From positions 28,505 to 92,504 of the forward strand of contig NZ_QRDZ01000040.1 in assembly GCF_003386235.1 (NCBI RefSeq): 64,000 bases of DNA, given 5' to 3'. Positions 1 to 8,669 of this stretch are shown in pieces; the first letter of the stretch is position 1, and every line of letters starts with the position of its first letter. Under the pieces are notes generated by a model. That model was not told where the DNA came from. It saw only the letters and a list, made by a program, of their open reading frames with translations, and did not search any database. This stretch comes from Cohnella phaseoli. GTDB taxonomy: Bacteria > Bacillota > Bacilli > Paenibacillales > Paenibacillaceae. The translations under genes and the position numbers were made by a program.

Positions 1-1221
1 GTTGGCGTGATTAGGGTCGAGCGTGAAGTTGTGGCCGCGGTTTTGCAGCGCGATGCCCGTTCCCGGAACGACAAGGCCGGAGCCGAATCCCATGTAGTTG
101 CTCTGGATGAAAGATACCATATTGCCTTCGCTGTCTGCAGTGCAGAGATAGACGGTTCCGCCTTTGGGAGGCTGGCCGGCCTCAGGCAGCTGCGCGGTTT
201 GTCCGATCAATCGTCTGCGTTCGTCGGCATAGGCGTCCGACAGCAAATCCTCGACGCGCACGTTCATCGAATGGGGGGCGGCGATATGTCGGGCGCCGTC
301 GGCAAACGCGAGCTTCATCGCTTCAAGCTGCTTGTGATACGTATCGACCGTATCCCGTTCAGAGAAGTCGAAGCCCTTCAATAGATTAAGCGCCAGCAGC
401 GCGACAAGCCCGCCGCCGTTCGGCGGAATTTCCCACACGTCGTAGCCGCGATAGTTGACGCCGATGGGCTCGACCCATTCCGGCTTATAGGCGGCGAGGT
501 CGGCCAAGCGCAAATATCCGCCGTGCTCACGTGAAAACCGGTCGATCCTCTCGGCCAACTCGCCGCGATAGAACGACTCGCCATTCGACTCTGCGATCGA
601 ACGCAGCGTAGCGGCATGGTCGGGAGAAGACCAAAGCTCGCCGATTTCCGGCGCTCTGCCATTAGGCGCGAACGTATCGAACCATGGTTGGAATTCCGGG
701 CCCTTCAACGATGCGCTGAAGTTGTTGAACGCTCTTCTCCAATAGCTGCCAAGCACGGGCGACAGCGGGTAGCCGCGCTCGGCGTATTCGACGGCCGGCT
801 GTATCGATTCGGTCAGTGGAAGATTGCCGAATTTGGCGGCTAGCTCGGCCCAAGCGGAGGGAGCGCCCGGCACGGTGACAGGGATGAAGCCATGGGTTGG
901 AATGGCTTCAACGCCTGCCTTCTTCAGCGCTTCGATGGACAGGCTCAGCGGAGCGGGACCGCTTGCATTGAGGCCGTGCAGCTTTCCTTGCGTCCAGACG
1001 AGCGCGAAGGCGTCGCCGCCGATGCCGTTGGAAGTCGGCTCTACGACGGTCAGCGCCGCGGCCGCGGCAATCGCCGCATCGATGGCGTTGCCCCCCTTCT
1101 TCATAACATCGAGGCCGGCCTGTGCGGCAAGCGGCTGAGAGGTGGCTACCATTCCGTTAGCGGCATAGACGGCCGAGCGGCGCGACGGATAGGGGTCATA
1201 CAGCGGATCGATGTTTAACAT
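1..1221 (-). CDS. ywrD: gamma-glutamyltransferase family protein (YwrD-like), 3' end cut by window
   Basis: An Ntn-hydrolase of the gamma-glutamyltranspeptidase family, which hydrolyses or transfers gamma-glutamyl groups. The 407 visible codons hold the N-terminal GNAIDAAIA signature (45-53), SNGIGGDAF (64-72), and a GGTVYLC segment in which Thr356 is the expected autoprocessing and catalytic residue, followed by SNYMGFGSG. The reading frame is open to the window edge, so the end of the small subunit is missing. No signal peptide is seen, which suggests a cytoplasmic enzyme, unlike secreted Ggt. The start has a GGGAGG site 5 nt upstream. It is the last visible gene of a minus-strand run after two chromate-transporter genes and an Lrp-type regulator, the same content as B. 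subtilis ywrABCD. Family is sure; the in vivo substrate is unknown. Confidence 0.9.
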   Translation of the reverse strand, partial: MLNIDPLYDPYPSRRSAVYAANGMVATSQPLAAQAGLDVMKKGGNAIDAAIAAAAALTVVEPTSNGIGGDAFALVWTQGKLHGLNASGPAPLSLSIEALKKAGVEAIPTHGFIPVTVPGAPSAWAELAAKFGNLPLTESIQPAVEYAERGYPLSPVLGSYWRRAFNNFSASLKGPEFQPWFDTFAPNGRAPEIGELWSSPDHAATLRSIAESNGESFYRGELAERIDRFSREHGGYLRLADLAAYKPEWVEPIGVNYRGYDVWEIPPNGGGLVALLALNLLKGFDFSERDTVDTYHKQLEAMKLAFADGARHIAAPHSMNVRVEDLLSDAYADERRRLIGQTAQLPEAGQPPKGGTVYLCTADSEGNMVSFIQSNYMGFGSGLVVPGTGIALQNRGHNFTLDPNHAN

Positions 1222-1281
1222 GGCATCCTCCCGGAATGGATCAATAATTTCGAGCCGTTTGCATCTGTCTTTTTCGTTTCC

Positions 1282-1833
1282 TTACATCGAATGCGAGAGC
1301 ACTAGGCTTCCGTACAGGAAAGCGGCGACAATGACAAGGGCGGGATGAATCCGCCATTTGGTCATCGCGAGCAGCGCGACGGCGGCGATGCCGAGCGACT
1401 GCCAGATGCCGATCGATTCCGCCGATACTTCCCCCATCTCCCAGGTGAGCAGCAGCATCATGACGGCGATGACGGGCTGGACGAGCAGCGTCATTCCTTT
1501 GACCGCAGACGATTGGCGGTAGCGGTTCAGGATTTTCAGCAGCACGATAAGCGCGACGGCGGACGGTACGACCGTGGCAGCCGTCGCAACTAGAGCGCCG
1601 ATCCAGCCGGCCACCTGATACCCGACGAAGGCGGCGATCTTTGTAGCGATCGGACCGGGCAGCGCGTTTGACACCGCCAGCACATCGGCGAACTGAGCCG
1701 TCGTCAGCCAGCCGTAATGATCGACAACCTCCTGCTGCATAAGCGGAATGGATGCCGGACCTCCGCCGTAGCCGAGCAAATTCGCGACAAAAAATCCCCA
1801 AAACAGCTGAAGCAAATCGTTTAAGAGACTCAT
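1282..1833 (-). CDS. ywrA: short-chain chromate transporter subunit (YwrA/Chr3C-like)
   Basis: A 183-residue membrane protein of the CHR (chromate ion transporter) family, short-chain type. The N-terminal signature is visible: LLGYGGGPASIPLMQQEVV (about 19-37), then SNALPGPIATKIAAFVGY, followed by four to five hydrophobic segments. Full-length ChrA proteins carry two such halves; here each half is its own gene, as in the paired short-chain transporters of B. subtilis. The start codon overlaps the stop of the upstream half (ATGA), suggesting translational coupling and a hetero-oligomer. A longer in-frame reading further upstream is rejected because it would run deep into the partner gene. Chromate export is known for this family; sulfate or another oxyanion remains possible. 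Confidence 0.88.
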   Translation of the reverse strand: MSLLNDLLQLFWGFFVANLLGYGGGPASIPLMQQEVVDHYGWLTTAQFADVLAVSNALPGPIATKIAAFVGYQVAGWIGALVATAATVVPSAVALIVLLKILNRYRQSSAVKGMTLLVQPVIAVMMLLLTWEMGEVSAESIGIWQSLGIAAVALLAMTKWRIHPALVIVAAFLYGSLVLSHSM

Positions 1834-2414
1834 GCGGATGTATCCTTCCGCCGCCGATAACGTTCCACCAACGTCAGATGGAAAGCTCCGTAGCCGAGAA
1901 ACAGCACGACGACGATGCCGGGGTGCACGTTCGCGAAGAACAGCAGCGCAAAGGCCGCCGCGCTGAACAACAGCGCGAAAGCTTTCCCGAGACCCTTCCA
2001 TGCTTTGGCGATAAATTCATAGGCCATCATCGCAAGCATGACAAAAATGACCGGGCGGACGGCCGCGATCATTCCGGCAACAATCTTCGAATGCTGTAGC
2101 GAATACAACGTTCCGAGCAGGGCGATGACGGCCAGGCTTGTCGGAAGGATGTGCGCAAGAATAGCGACGGTCGCTCCGATCGAGCCCTTTAGCTTATATC
2201 CGAGATAGGCCGCCATCTTCGGCGCGATCGGACCTGGCAAGGCGTTGGCGAGCGCAAGCGTCTCGCCGAATTCGTCGTCGTCCAGCCAACGATAACGGGT
2301 GACCGCTTCGTAACGAATGAGCGGAATGACCGAAGGCCCTCCCCCGTAACCCAAAATGCCGGTGCGCACCATGGCGAAAACAATATGTCTGTACGTTGCT
2401 GATCCGGCAGCCAT
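1830..2414 (-). CDS. ywrB: short-chain chromate transporter subunit (YwrB/Chr3N-like)
   Basis: The second half of the split CHR transporter, 194 residues. It shows the same family signature, ILGYGGGPSVIPLIRYEAV near the N-terminus and ANALPGPIAPKMAAYLGY, plus a hydrophobic C-terminal half (KAFALLFSAAAFALLFF and following). I chose the ATG with a TAAGGAGG site 7-8 nt upstream; a TTG one codon earlier is possible. It lies 12 nt after the Lrp-type regulator gene and overlaps the next subunit by 4 nt. In B. subtilis the two homologous subunits act together in chromate resistance. Function as a pair is inferred from the overlap and the complementary halves. Confidence 0.88.
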   Translation of the reverse strand: MAAGSATYRHIVFAMVRTGILGYGGGPSVIPLIRYEAVTRYRWLDDDEFGETLALANALPGPIAPKMAAYLGYKLKGSIGATVAILAHILPTSLAVIALLGTLYSLQHSKIVAGMIAAVRPVIFVMLAMMAYEFIAKAWKGLGKAFALLFSAAAFALLFFANVHPGIVVVLFLGYGAFHLTLVERYRRRKDTSA

Positions 2415-2426
2415 CAAGCGTCCTCC

Positions 2427-2912
2427 TTACAATTTCATGCCCATCCTGCTCTTATAGCGTTTAAGCAACATTTGGGTTTCCACGCGAACGATGCCCGGCA
2501 TCGTATACAGCTTCTCGAGCAGAAACTTCTCCATTTCCTGATTGCTCGGATAAATGCCATGCATATGAAGCGTGCTCGGACCGGTCATATGATAGAGACT
2601 CGTAATCGAAGGCTCGTCGGCCAGCTTCTCGGCTACCTGATCCAAATACGCCGGCTCGATATCGACGTTGAAGAACGCGGACACTTGAATACCGACTTTC
2701 GTCGGGTTGATAACAACAGTAAAACGTTCGATCGTGCCGCTCTCGATCAGGGCGTTGATGCGGGCTTGAACGCTAACGCGGGACAGGCCGATTTTCTTGC
2801 CGAGATCCGTATAGGAGATGCGGCTGTTCTCATGCAGAGCGTCCAAAATTTGTCTGTCGATGTCGTCAAGCTGCATCGGAGGAAGTCCGTTCGCTTCGGT
2901 ATAAACTAACAT
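2427..2912 (-). CDS. ywrC: Lrp/AsnC family transcriptional regulator (YwrC-like)
   Basis: A 161-residue feast/famine regulator. The N-terminal winged helix reads LDDIDRQILDALHENSRIS...DLGKKIGLSRVSVQARI (about 15-52), and the C-terminal RAM effector domain covers about 75-155 (VGIQVSAFFNVDI, GIVRVETQMLLKRY). An AGGAGG site 6 nt upstream supports the ATG. It is the first gene of the minus-strand unit leading to the split chromate transporter and the gamma-glutamyltransferase, so it probably regulates that unit and itself. The AT-rich intergenic region upstream is shared with the divergent peptide operon, which it may also control. Effector (amino acid or oxyanion) is unknown. Confidence 0.92.
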   Translation of the reverse strand: MLVYTEANGLPPMQLDDIDRQILDALHENSRISYTDLGKKIGLSRVSVQARINALIESGTIERFTVVINPTKVGIQVSAFFNVDIEPAYLDQVAEKLADEPSITSLYHMTGPSTLHMHGIYPSNQEMEKFLLEKLYTMPGIVRVETQMLLKRYKSRMGMKL

Positions 2913-2975
2913 ATAGAACCTCCTGGGAAGTTTAATAAAGTAGGCATTTTTGCAAAATGGTTTACGTTTTGTATA

Positions 2976-3004
2976 ACTATACGACGAATATATAACGAAA
3001 TCAA
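2976..3004 (-). promoter_or_regulatory. sigma-A-type promoter for the lrp-chr-ggt unit
   Basis: On the minus strand TTGATT is followed after exactly 17 bp by TATAGT, about 60 nt upstream of the Lrp-type gene start. The surrounding 100 bp are much more AT-rich than the rest of the window, as is usual for Lrp-family binding regions. Confidence 0.5.
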
Positions 3005-3125
3005 TATAGATTATGTTATTGACAAAACAATCTGTTCTATGAGAAATTCTATATTAAATCGTGGGCATCCTACTTATTGAGCAACGCGGCGACACGAATG
3101 GAAGTGTCGAGAAGGAGGAACAACG

Positions 3126-4877
3126 TTGAAAATTGCTGAATTGGCCCCGCTTATGAATGAAATGTCGAAAGAAAAAATGATGGCTCATATCGAAGAATTC
3201 AGCAGATGGACGAAGCATGCCGGAACGGAAGGCGAATTGGAGAGCCTGAAGTATGTGGAAAGGGAAATGCAGGCTTACGGTTACGAAACGCAACTTATAT
3301 TGCACGATGCTTATATCAGTTTGCCGGGCGAGGCCCGCGTCGATGCGCTGGGCGAAAGCTTCGGCTGCATTGCCCATTCGTTTTCCCGATCCAGCGGTCC
3401 TGACGGCACGACTGGTCGCTTGGTCTATGCGGGAATCGGCCGACCGCAAGATTATGAGGGATTAAATGTAAGCGGTTGCGTAGTGCTGCTGGAAGGTATC
3501 GCGAACCCGGCTGCCACATTGGAAGCGAATCGGCAGGGAGCGATCGGGCAGATTCATATCAGTCCGCACGAATACGTGCATGAGATGTGTATCTCGGCGG
3601 TATGGGGCAGCCCGGGCGACGATCAGGTGGGGATTTTGCCCAAATCGGTCGTGGTCACTGTGCCGCTCGAAACCGGACAGCGTTTGAAGCAGGCGATCGC
3701 CGACAACAAGACGGTCGACGTCGCCCTGTTCGCTGAGGTCGATACGGGCTGGCGCAAGACGCCGATTCTGGTGGCCGATTACATTCGTCCGGGAGCCGAT
3801 CGAGACGATCCTTTCGTGTTGTACACGGGCCATCATGATACGTGGTATTACGGAGTAATGGACAATGGCGGCGCGAACGCAACGATGCTCGAAGTATCGC
3901 GGCTGTGCGTGCAGCGGGCGGATTTATGGGAGCGCAGTCTGCGCGTCATCTATTGGTCGGGTCACTCCCAGGGGCGTTACTCCAGTTCTTCCTGGTACGC
4001 CGATCATCATTGGGAGGAGCTGGAGCGCCGGGCTCTCGTGCATGTCAACGTCGATTCGACCGGCGGTCTCGGCAATACCGTTGTTGGCGACACGACGGCG
4101 GCGTCGGAGCTTGCCGAGCTGGCGCAGGAGGCGCTGAGCACACAGGCCGGACAAGACTTCACCGGCCGTCGGATGGAGCGGGCCGGGGACCAGTCGTTCT
4201 GGGGCATTGGCGTCCCCGCCATCTTCGGCAATATGAGCGAGCAGCCGGCCAAGCCGGGCAGCTCCAACGCCTCCGCCGCCGTATTCGGCGGCCAGAATCG
4301 ACTCGGTCACGGAACCGGCTGGTGGTGGCATACGCCGCACGATACGGGCGATAAGATCGATGCAGACATTTTGGACAGGGATACGCGCATCTATCAATAT
4401 ACGGTCTGGCGGCTGCTTACCGATCAGGTGCTGCCGCTCGATTACGCCGCCTATGCGCGGGAAGCGCTCGCAACGCTGAAACGTTACGAGGAGCAGGCGG
4501 GCGGCAAGCTGTCGCTCGCGCCGTTGACGGAACGGGCGCAAGAGCTGGAGGAGCGAGCCGATCGGCTCAATGCAGCGATTCGGACGCAGGGCGAAGAGTC
4601 CGGCAAGGCGGCGGCGCTGCTGAACGGCTGTTTGAAGGAACTCAGCCGGGTGCTCGTCCCGCTCGATTACACGTACGGCGACAGATTCGGTCACGATCCG
4701 GCACTGAAGCAGCACTCGCTGCCTGCTTTAAGCGATATGCCGCGGCTGGGCGGACTCGATCCCGACAGCGACGAATTCAAGTTTCTCGCCTCTCGACTAA
4801 TTAGGGAGCGCAATCGCGCAGCGGTAAGCCTCCGCGATGCGATTGCGGTCATCGATCAATATTTTCAGAAAGGATAG
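3126..4877 (+). CDS. M28-family zinc peptidase-like protein with altered catalytic pair
   Basis: A 583-residue protein with an M28 aminopeptidase-type fold and an inserted protease-associated-like region (about 90-210). Visible metal-site elements are TGHHDTW (His236, Asp238), MDNGGAN (Asp246), VNVDSTG (Asp310) and HTPHDT (His402). Where M28 enzymes carry the Glu-Glu pair (general base plus zinc ligand), this protein has WSGHSQGRYSS, with His280-Ser281. It has no signal peptide, so it should be cytoplasmic. The start is a TTG with GGAGG 7 nt upstream; the nearby upstream ATG is out of frame. It heads an operon that goes on to a complete peptide ABC importer, fitting a role in imported-peptide breakdown. 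I recall similar SGH-type relatives, but whether it is an active peptidase is uncertain. Confidence 0.8.
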   Translation: MKIAELAPLMNEMSKEKMMAHIEEFSRWTKHAGTEGELESLKYVEREMQAYGYETQLILHDAYISLPGEARVDALGESFGCIAHSFSRSSGPDGTTGRLVYAGIGRPQDYEGLNVSGCVVLLEGIANPAATLEANRQGAIGQIHISPHEYVHEMCISAVWGSPGDDQVGILPKSVVVTVPLETGQRLKQAIADNKTVDVALFAEVDTGWRKTPILVADYIRPGADRDDPFVLYTGHHDTWYYGVMDNGGANATMLEVSRLCVQRADLWERSLRVIYWSGHSQGRYSSSSWYADHHWEELERRALVHVNVDSTGGLGNTVVGDTTAASELAELAQEALSTQAGQDFTGRRMERAGDQSFWGIGVPAIFGNMSEQPAKPGSSNASAAVFGGQNRLGHGTGWWWHTPHDTGDKIDADILDRDTRIYQYTVWRLLTDQVLPLDYAAYAREALATLKRYEEQAGGKLSLAPLTERAQELEERADRLNAAIRTQGEESGKAAALLNGCLKELSRVLVPLDYTYGDRFGHDPALKQHSLPALSDMPRLGGLDPDSDEFKFLASRLIRERNRAAVSLRDAIAVIDQYFQKG

Positions 4878-4883
4878 ACGGCA

Positions 4884-5918
4884 ATGAAAATAACAATTGT
4901 GGGCGCAGGCGCGATCGGCGGCATTCTGGGCGCCCATCTGGTTCGGGCGGGTCACGACATCACTTTCGTTGAAGCGCAGCGGGAGCATGTGCAGGCCATT
5001 CGGGAGAACGGGCTGAAAGTATCGGGCGAAGCCGATTTCGTCGTTCATCCGCGCATCCTGCTGCCGGAAGAAGTGAACGAGCCGCTGGAGACGGTGTTGC
5101 TGGCGGTGAAGGCCCGCCATACAGCCCCGGCGCTGGAACCGCTCGCGAAGCATCTGACGCCCGGCGGCTACGTACTTTCGCTTCAGAACGGATTGGAGGA
5201 GTACAAGATTGCCAGGATCGTCGGCGAGGAGCGAACGGTTGGCGCGTTTCTGACGTTCGGCGGCCATTACGTACAGCCGGGCGAAGTATCGTTCGGCGGC
5301 ACGGGTTCGTTCTGCATCGGCGAGATGGACGGCCGGACGACTCCGCGCTTGAACGAGCTGGAGCAGGTGCTGTCCGCGTTGCAGCCTATTAAGGTTACCG
5401 ACAACATTTTCGGATTTTTATGGGGCAAAGCCGCCGTCGGCGCCGTTTATTTCGCCACAGCGCTTGTCAGCGAAGACGTCCCGGACATTTTCGATCGGCT
5501 GGAATACAGAGGCGTGTTAGGCAGTCTTGCCGGCGAAGTGGTTAAGGTGTGCCAGGCGGAAGGCGTCGTATGCGAGGTGATCGACGGTTTCGACCCGAAA
5601 ATCTTCGCGATGGCCGAGCCGCCGGAAGGAGCGGTGAACGCTTGCTGGCAAGCGCAGAAGATCTATTGGTACAAGCATGACCAGCGGCGCACCGGCGTAT
5701 GGCGCGACCTCGCGATTCATCGCCGCCCGACGGAAGTGAACGAGATCGTCGGCCCGGTCGTGCAGCGCGCCCAGGAGAAGTCGATCGCAGTGCCTCGTCT
5801 GGAATGTCTGGTCCGGCTAATTAAAGAAGCGGAGCGCGGGGAAAGAGAGCTTACGCTGGCGAACCTCGACGAGCTGCGCGAGTTGGACAGGCAGCTCGGA
5901 CAGATGGGATCGAACTGA
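4884..5918 (+). CDS. ketopantoate reductase family (ApbA/PanE-like) oxidoreductase
   Basis: A 344-residue NADPH-dependent 2-oxo acid reductase of the ApbA/PanE family. The N-terminal Rossmann motif is GAGAIG (7-12). Family catalytic residues are recognisable: Lys76 in LLAVKAR, Asn102 in LQNGL, and Lys182 in FLWGKAA; a late RPTEVNEIVG segment resembles the C-terminal substrate loop. The gene begins 6 nt after the peptidase stop and precedes the peptide-binding lipoprotein. Because no other pantothenate gene is nearby, a housekeeping PanE role is doubtful. A reductase for a 2-oxo acid derived from imported peptides or amino acids is a guess from context. Confidence 0.82.
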   Translation: MKITIVGAGAIGGILGAHLVRAGHDITFVEAQREHVQAIRENGLKVSGEADFVVHPRILLPEEVNEPLETVLLAVKARHTAPALEPLAKHLTPGGYVLSLQNGLEEYKIARIVGEERTVGAFLTFGGHYVQPGEVSFGGTGSFCIGEMDGRTTPRLNELEQVLSALQPIKVTDNIFGFLWGKAAVGAVYFATALVSEDVPDIFDRLEYRGVLGSLAGEVVKVCQAEGVVCEVIDGFDPKIFAMAEPPEGAVNACWQAQKIYWYKHDQRRTGVWRDLAIHRRPTEVNEIVGPVVQRAQEKSIAVPRLECLVRLIKEAERGERELTLANLDELRELDRQLGQMGSN

Positions 5919-5961
5919 GCAAACATTCATTTGAACAATCATCAGGGGGGATAGTTGTCAC

Positions 5962-7599
5962 ATGAGCAGAAAATCGTTGGTCAGTTTACTGATTGTTTGC
6001 ATGATGCTCGCAAGCGCGATGCTTGCCGGCTGCAGCTACGACTCGGGCAGCAGCAGCGGATCGAGCGCGAGCGGCACGAGTGACAATGGAAATGCGAGCG
6101 AGAGCAGCGGGACGGAGAGTAATCCGCCGGCCGCCGCTTCGGGCGAACTTAAAATCGGGCTGGACGTCGATCCCGACACTCTCGATCCGCGGCTTGGCCG
6201 CAATACGTCGAACGCTCGCGTAGCGGAAGTCGTGTTCAGCGGTCTCGTCCGTCTGACGGAGAAGCTGGAGCCGGTGCCGGATCTGGCGGAGAAATGGGAG
6301 CTGCCCGATCCGAAGACGATCGTGTTTACGCTGCGCAAGGACGTCGCCTTCCATGACGGCACGCCGTTTACTTCCGCAGACGTGAAGTACACGTACGATT
6401 CGATCAGAGATCCGGAGTTCAAAGCGCCGAACGCCAAGCTGTACGAGGCGATCGACAGCGTCGAAGCGACGGACGACTACACCGTCAAGTTCACGCTGAA
6501 GCAGCCTAGCGCGCCGCTGCTGTATTATCTCGATCTCGGCATCGTGCCCAAGCATATCGGCGAGAAGAACGACGGGACGATGGCGACGAACCCGATTGGA
6601 ACCGGCCCGTACAAATTCGTCAAGTGGGACAAGAACAGTAAGCTGTTCTTCGAAGCCTACGACAAATACCACGACGGCGTAGCCAAAACAAAGCAAATGA
6701 CGTATTTCGTCATTCCGGACAACACGACAAGGGTGTCCGCGCTGGAGGCGGGCGACATCGATTTCGTTCATTCGCCGCTGTCGCCGCAGGACATTAACCG
6801 GATCAAGGACAATGACAAGTTTACCGTCACGCAGACGGAAGGACTCGGCTACACGTACCTTTCCTACAATCAGAAAAATCAGTTCCTGTCCGACGTGAAG
6901 GTGCGTCAAGCGATCGCGCATCTGACCAACAAGCAGGTGATCTCGGCCGATATTTATCAGAACATGGACAAGCCGGCCAAGTCGCCGCTTATCCCGCCGC
7001 TGTTCGCGCATACGGACGATATCCAAGGGTTCGACTACGATCCGGAGAAAGCGAAAGCGCTATTGGCCGAAGCCGGCTGGACGGACACCAACGGCGACGG
7101 AATGGTCGATAAGGACGGCAAGAAGCTGTCGATCGAGCTGTCGACGTACGTGGAAGACTCCAATCGCGTGCAGGCGCTCGAATACTTGCAGAACGAGTTT
7201 GTCAAAGCCGGCGTCGACGCCAAAGTCGTGACGACGGAAGCGCCGACGTTCCTGGCTAACCTGCTCGCTCACAAGTACGATATCGCGATGTTCGGTCTCT
7301 TGAATATCGTCGATCCGGACAAAGCGGTCTACAACCAGTGGACGACGACGGGCGGCAACAACTACGGCGAGTATAGCAATCCGAAGGTCGACGAACTGTT
7401 GGAAAAAGGCAGAACGACTTCGAATCTGGACGAACGCAAGCAGTATTATCAAGAAGCCGCGCAAATGATGGTGAACGACGTGGCGTTCGACATCGTGCTG
7501 TACCAAGGGTACATCGTCATGCACTCCAACAAGCTGAGCGGATTTACGCTTCATCCGAAAGGCAGCTTTTATAATTTCAAGAACGCGGTAATTAAATAG
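5962..7599 (+). CDS. peptide ABC transporter substrate-binding lipoprotein (SBP family 5)
   Basis: A 545-residue extracellular solute-binding protein of the DppA/OppA type. A lipoprotein signal ends in the lipobox LAGC, with Cys24 as the lipidated residue, followed by a Ser/Gly-rich linker (25-55). The mature part shows the family pattern LDPRLGRNTSNARVAEVVF, FHDGTPFTSADVKYTYDSI and NPIGTGPYKFVKW. It captures peptides at the outer face of the membrane and delivers them to the two permeases encoded next. A GGGGGG run 9-10 nt upstream supports the ATG. The 74-nt gap to the first permease contains a weak GA-rich/CT-rich hairpin that could lower downstream expression. Dipeptide versus oligopeptide specificity cannot be read from sequence. 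Confidence 0.93.
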   Translation: MSRKSLVSLLIVCMMLASAMLAGCSYDSGSSSGSSASGTSDNGNASESSGTESNPPAAASGELKIGLDVDPDTLDPRLGRNTSNARVAEVVFSGLVRLTEKLEPVPDLAEKWELPDPKTIVFTLRKDVAFHDGTPFTSADVKYTYDSIRDPEFKAPNAKLYEAIDSVEATDDYTVKFTLKQPSAPLLYYLDLGIVPKHIGEKNDGTMATNPIGTGPYKFVKWDKNSKLFFEAYDKYHDGVAKTKQMTYFVIPDNTTRVSALEAGDIDFVHSPLSPQDINRIKDNDKFTVTQTEGLGYTYLSYNQKNQFLSDVKVRQAIAHLTNKQVISADIYQNMDKPAKSPLIPPLFAHTDDIQGFDYDPEKAKALLAEAGWTDTNGDGMVDKDGKKLSIELSTYVEDSNRVQALEYLQNEFVKAGVDAKVVTTEAPTFLANLLAHKYDIAMFGLLNIVDPDKAVYNQWTTTGGNNYGEYSNPKVDELLEKGRTTSNLDERKQYYQEAAQMMVNDVAFDIVLYQGYIVMHSNKLSGFTLHPKGSFYNFKNAVIK

Positions 7600-7673
7600 C
7601 ACGGAAAAAAAGGCCGGGGAGGGAGAGGCGGATCGCTCGCTCCTTCCTTTCGGTTTAAGTAAGGAGCGTTAAC

Positions 7674-8657
7674 TTGCTGACGTATATAGGAAGAAGGTTG
7701 CTGCAGTTCATTCCCGTGCTGCTCGGGATAACGGTTCTCGTCTTTCTGCTGCTGCATATGATTCCCGGCGATCCGGCAACGGTATTGCTCGGCCAGGACG
7801 CCCCGCCGGACGAAGTGGAGCGCATCCGCAACATTTTGGGCTTAAACGAGCCGCTGTACGTGCAGTTTTTCGTCTATTTGAAACAGCTGCTGCAAGGCGA
7901 TCTCGGGCAATCGATCTTCCAGGATCAATCCGTCTACTCGCTCATTATGAAGCATCTTCCGGCGACGATTGAGCTTGCCGTGTTCGCGCTCGTCATCGCG
8001 CTTATTATCTCCATTCCGCTCGGCATTTTGTCGGCGGTGAAGCAGTCCTCGTGGATTGATTACGTCAGTATGTTTTTCGCGCAGTTGGGCGTATCGATGC
8101 CGGTATTCTGGATGGGGACGCTGCTCATTATCGGTTTCTCCGTCAACCTGAATTGGCTGCCGTCGTTCGGACGGGGAGAACCGCTGACCGAAGCGTTCTC
8201 GACGCTCGTTCGCACCGGCAATTTGTACGATATCGTGCAAAGCCTTCGCAGCTTGCTGCTTCCGGCGTTCACGCTCGGTATCATGAGCGCCGCGCTCATT
8301 ACGCGGATGGTGCGTTCGACGATGCTTGAGGTGCTGAAGGAGGACTATGTGCGGACAGCAGAAGCGAAAGGCGTCGGCACTCTCTCGGTCATCTTTAAGC
8401 ACTCGTTTCGCAACGCCTTGATTCCGATCGTGACAATCATCGGTCTTCAATTCGGCAACCTGCTCGGCGGGGCGATCGTCACCGAAACCGTATTTGCATG
8501 GCCGGGCATCGGACGTCTTGTCATTTCCGCCATCAGTCAACGCGACTTTCCGCTCGTCCAGGGCTGCGTGCTCGTTATTGCGCTGATGTTTGCGCTCACG
8601 AACCTGGTCATCGATATTTTATATACGAAAATCAACCCGAAGATTCAGCAAAGGTAA
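7674..8657 (+). CDS. peptide ABC transporter permease, DppB/OppB type
   Basis: A 327-residue inner-membrane permease. Six hydrophobic segments are evident, starting with FIPVLLGITVLVFLLLHMI (about 12-30), followed by the periplasmic loop with RNILGLNEPLYVQF typical of DppB. The binding-protein-dependent transport signature is DYVRTAEAKGVGTLSVIFKH (about 224-243), the EAA loop that docks the ATPases. The start is TTG with AAGGAG 7 nt upstream. It follows the lipoprotein gene and precedes DppC by 12 nt. Confidence 0.92.
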   Translation: MLTYIGRRLLQFIPVLLGITVLVFLLLHMIPGDPATVLLGQDAPPDEVERIRNILGLNEPLYVQFFVYLKQLLQGDLGQSIFQDQSVYSLIMKHLPATIELAVFALVIALIISIPLGILSAVKQSSWIDYVSMFFAQLGVSMPVFWMGTLLIIGFSVNLNWLPSFGRGEPLTEAFSTLVRTGNLYDIVQSLRSLLLPAFTLGIMSAALITRMVRSTMLEVLKEDYVRTAEAKGVGTLSVIFKHSFRNALIPIVTIIGLQFGNLLGGAIVTETVFAWPGIGRLVISAISQRDFPLVQGCVLVIALMFALTNLVIDILYTKINPKIQQR

Positions 8658-8669
8658 GGAGGAGGAGCG

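Noticed and set aside
42..1218. Open frames on the plus strand opposite the gamma-glutamyltransferase gene
   Set aside because: They are complementary-strand shadows; the minus frame has continuous family motifs over 407 codons.
3019..3024. TTGACA as -35 box for the peptide operon
   Set aside because: No acceptable -10 hexamer lies 16-18 bp downstream, so the promoter of that operon is left unassigned.
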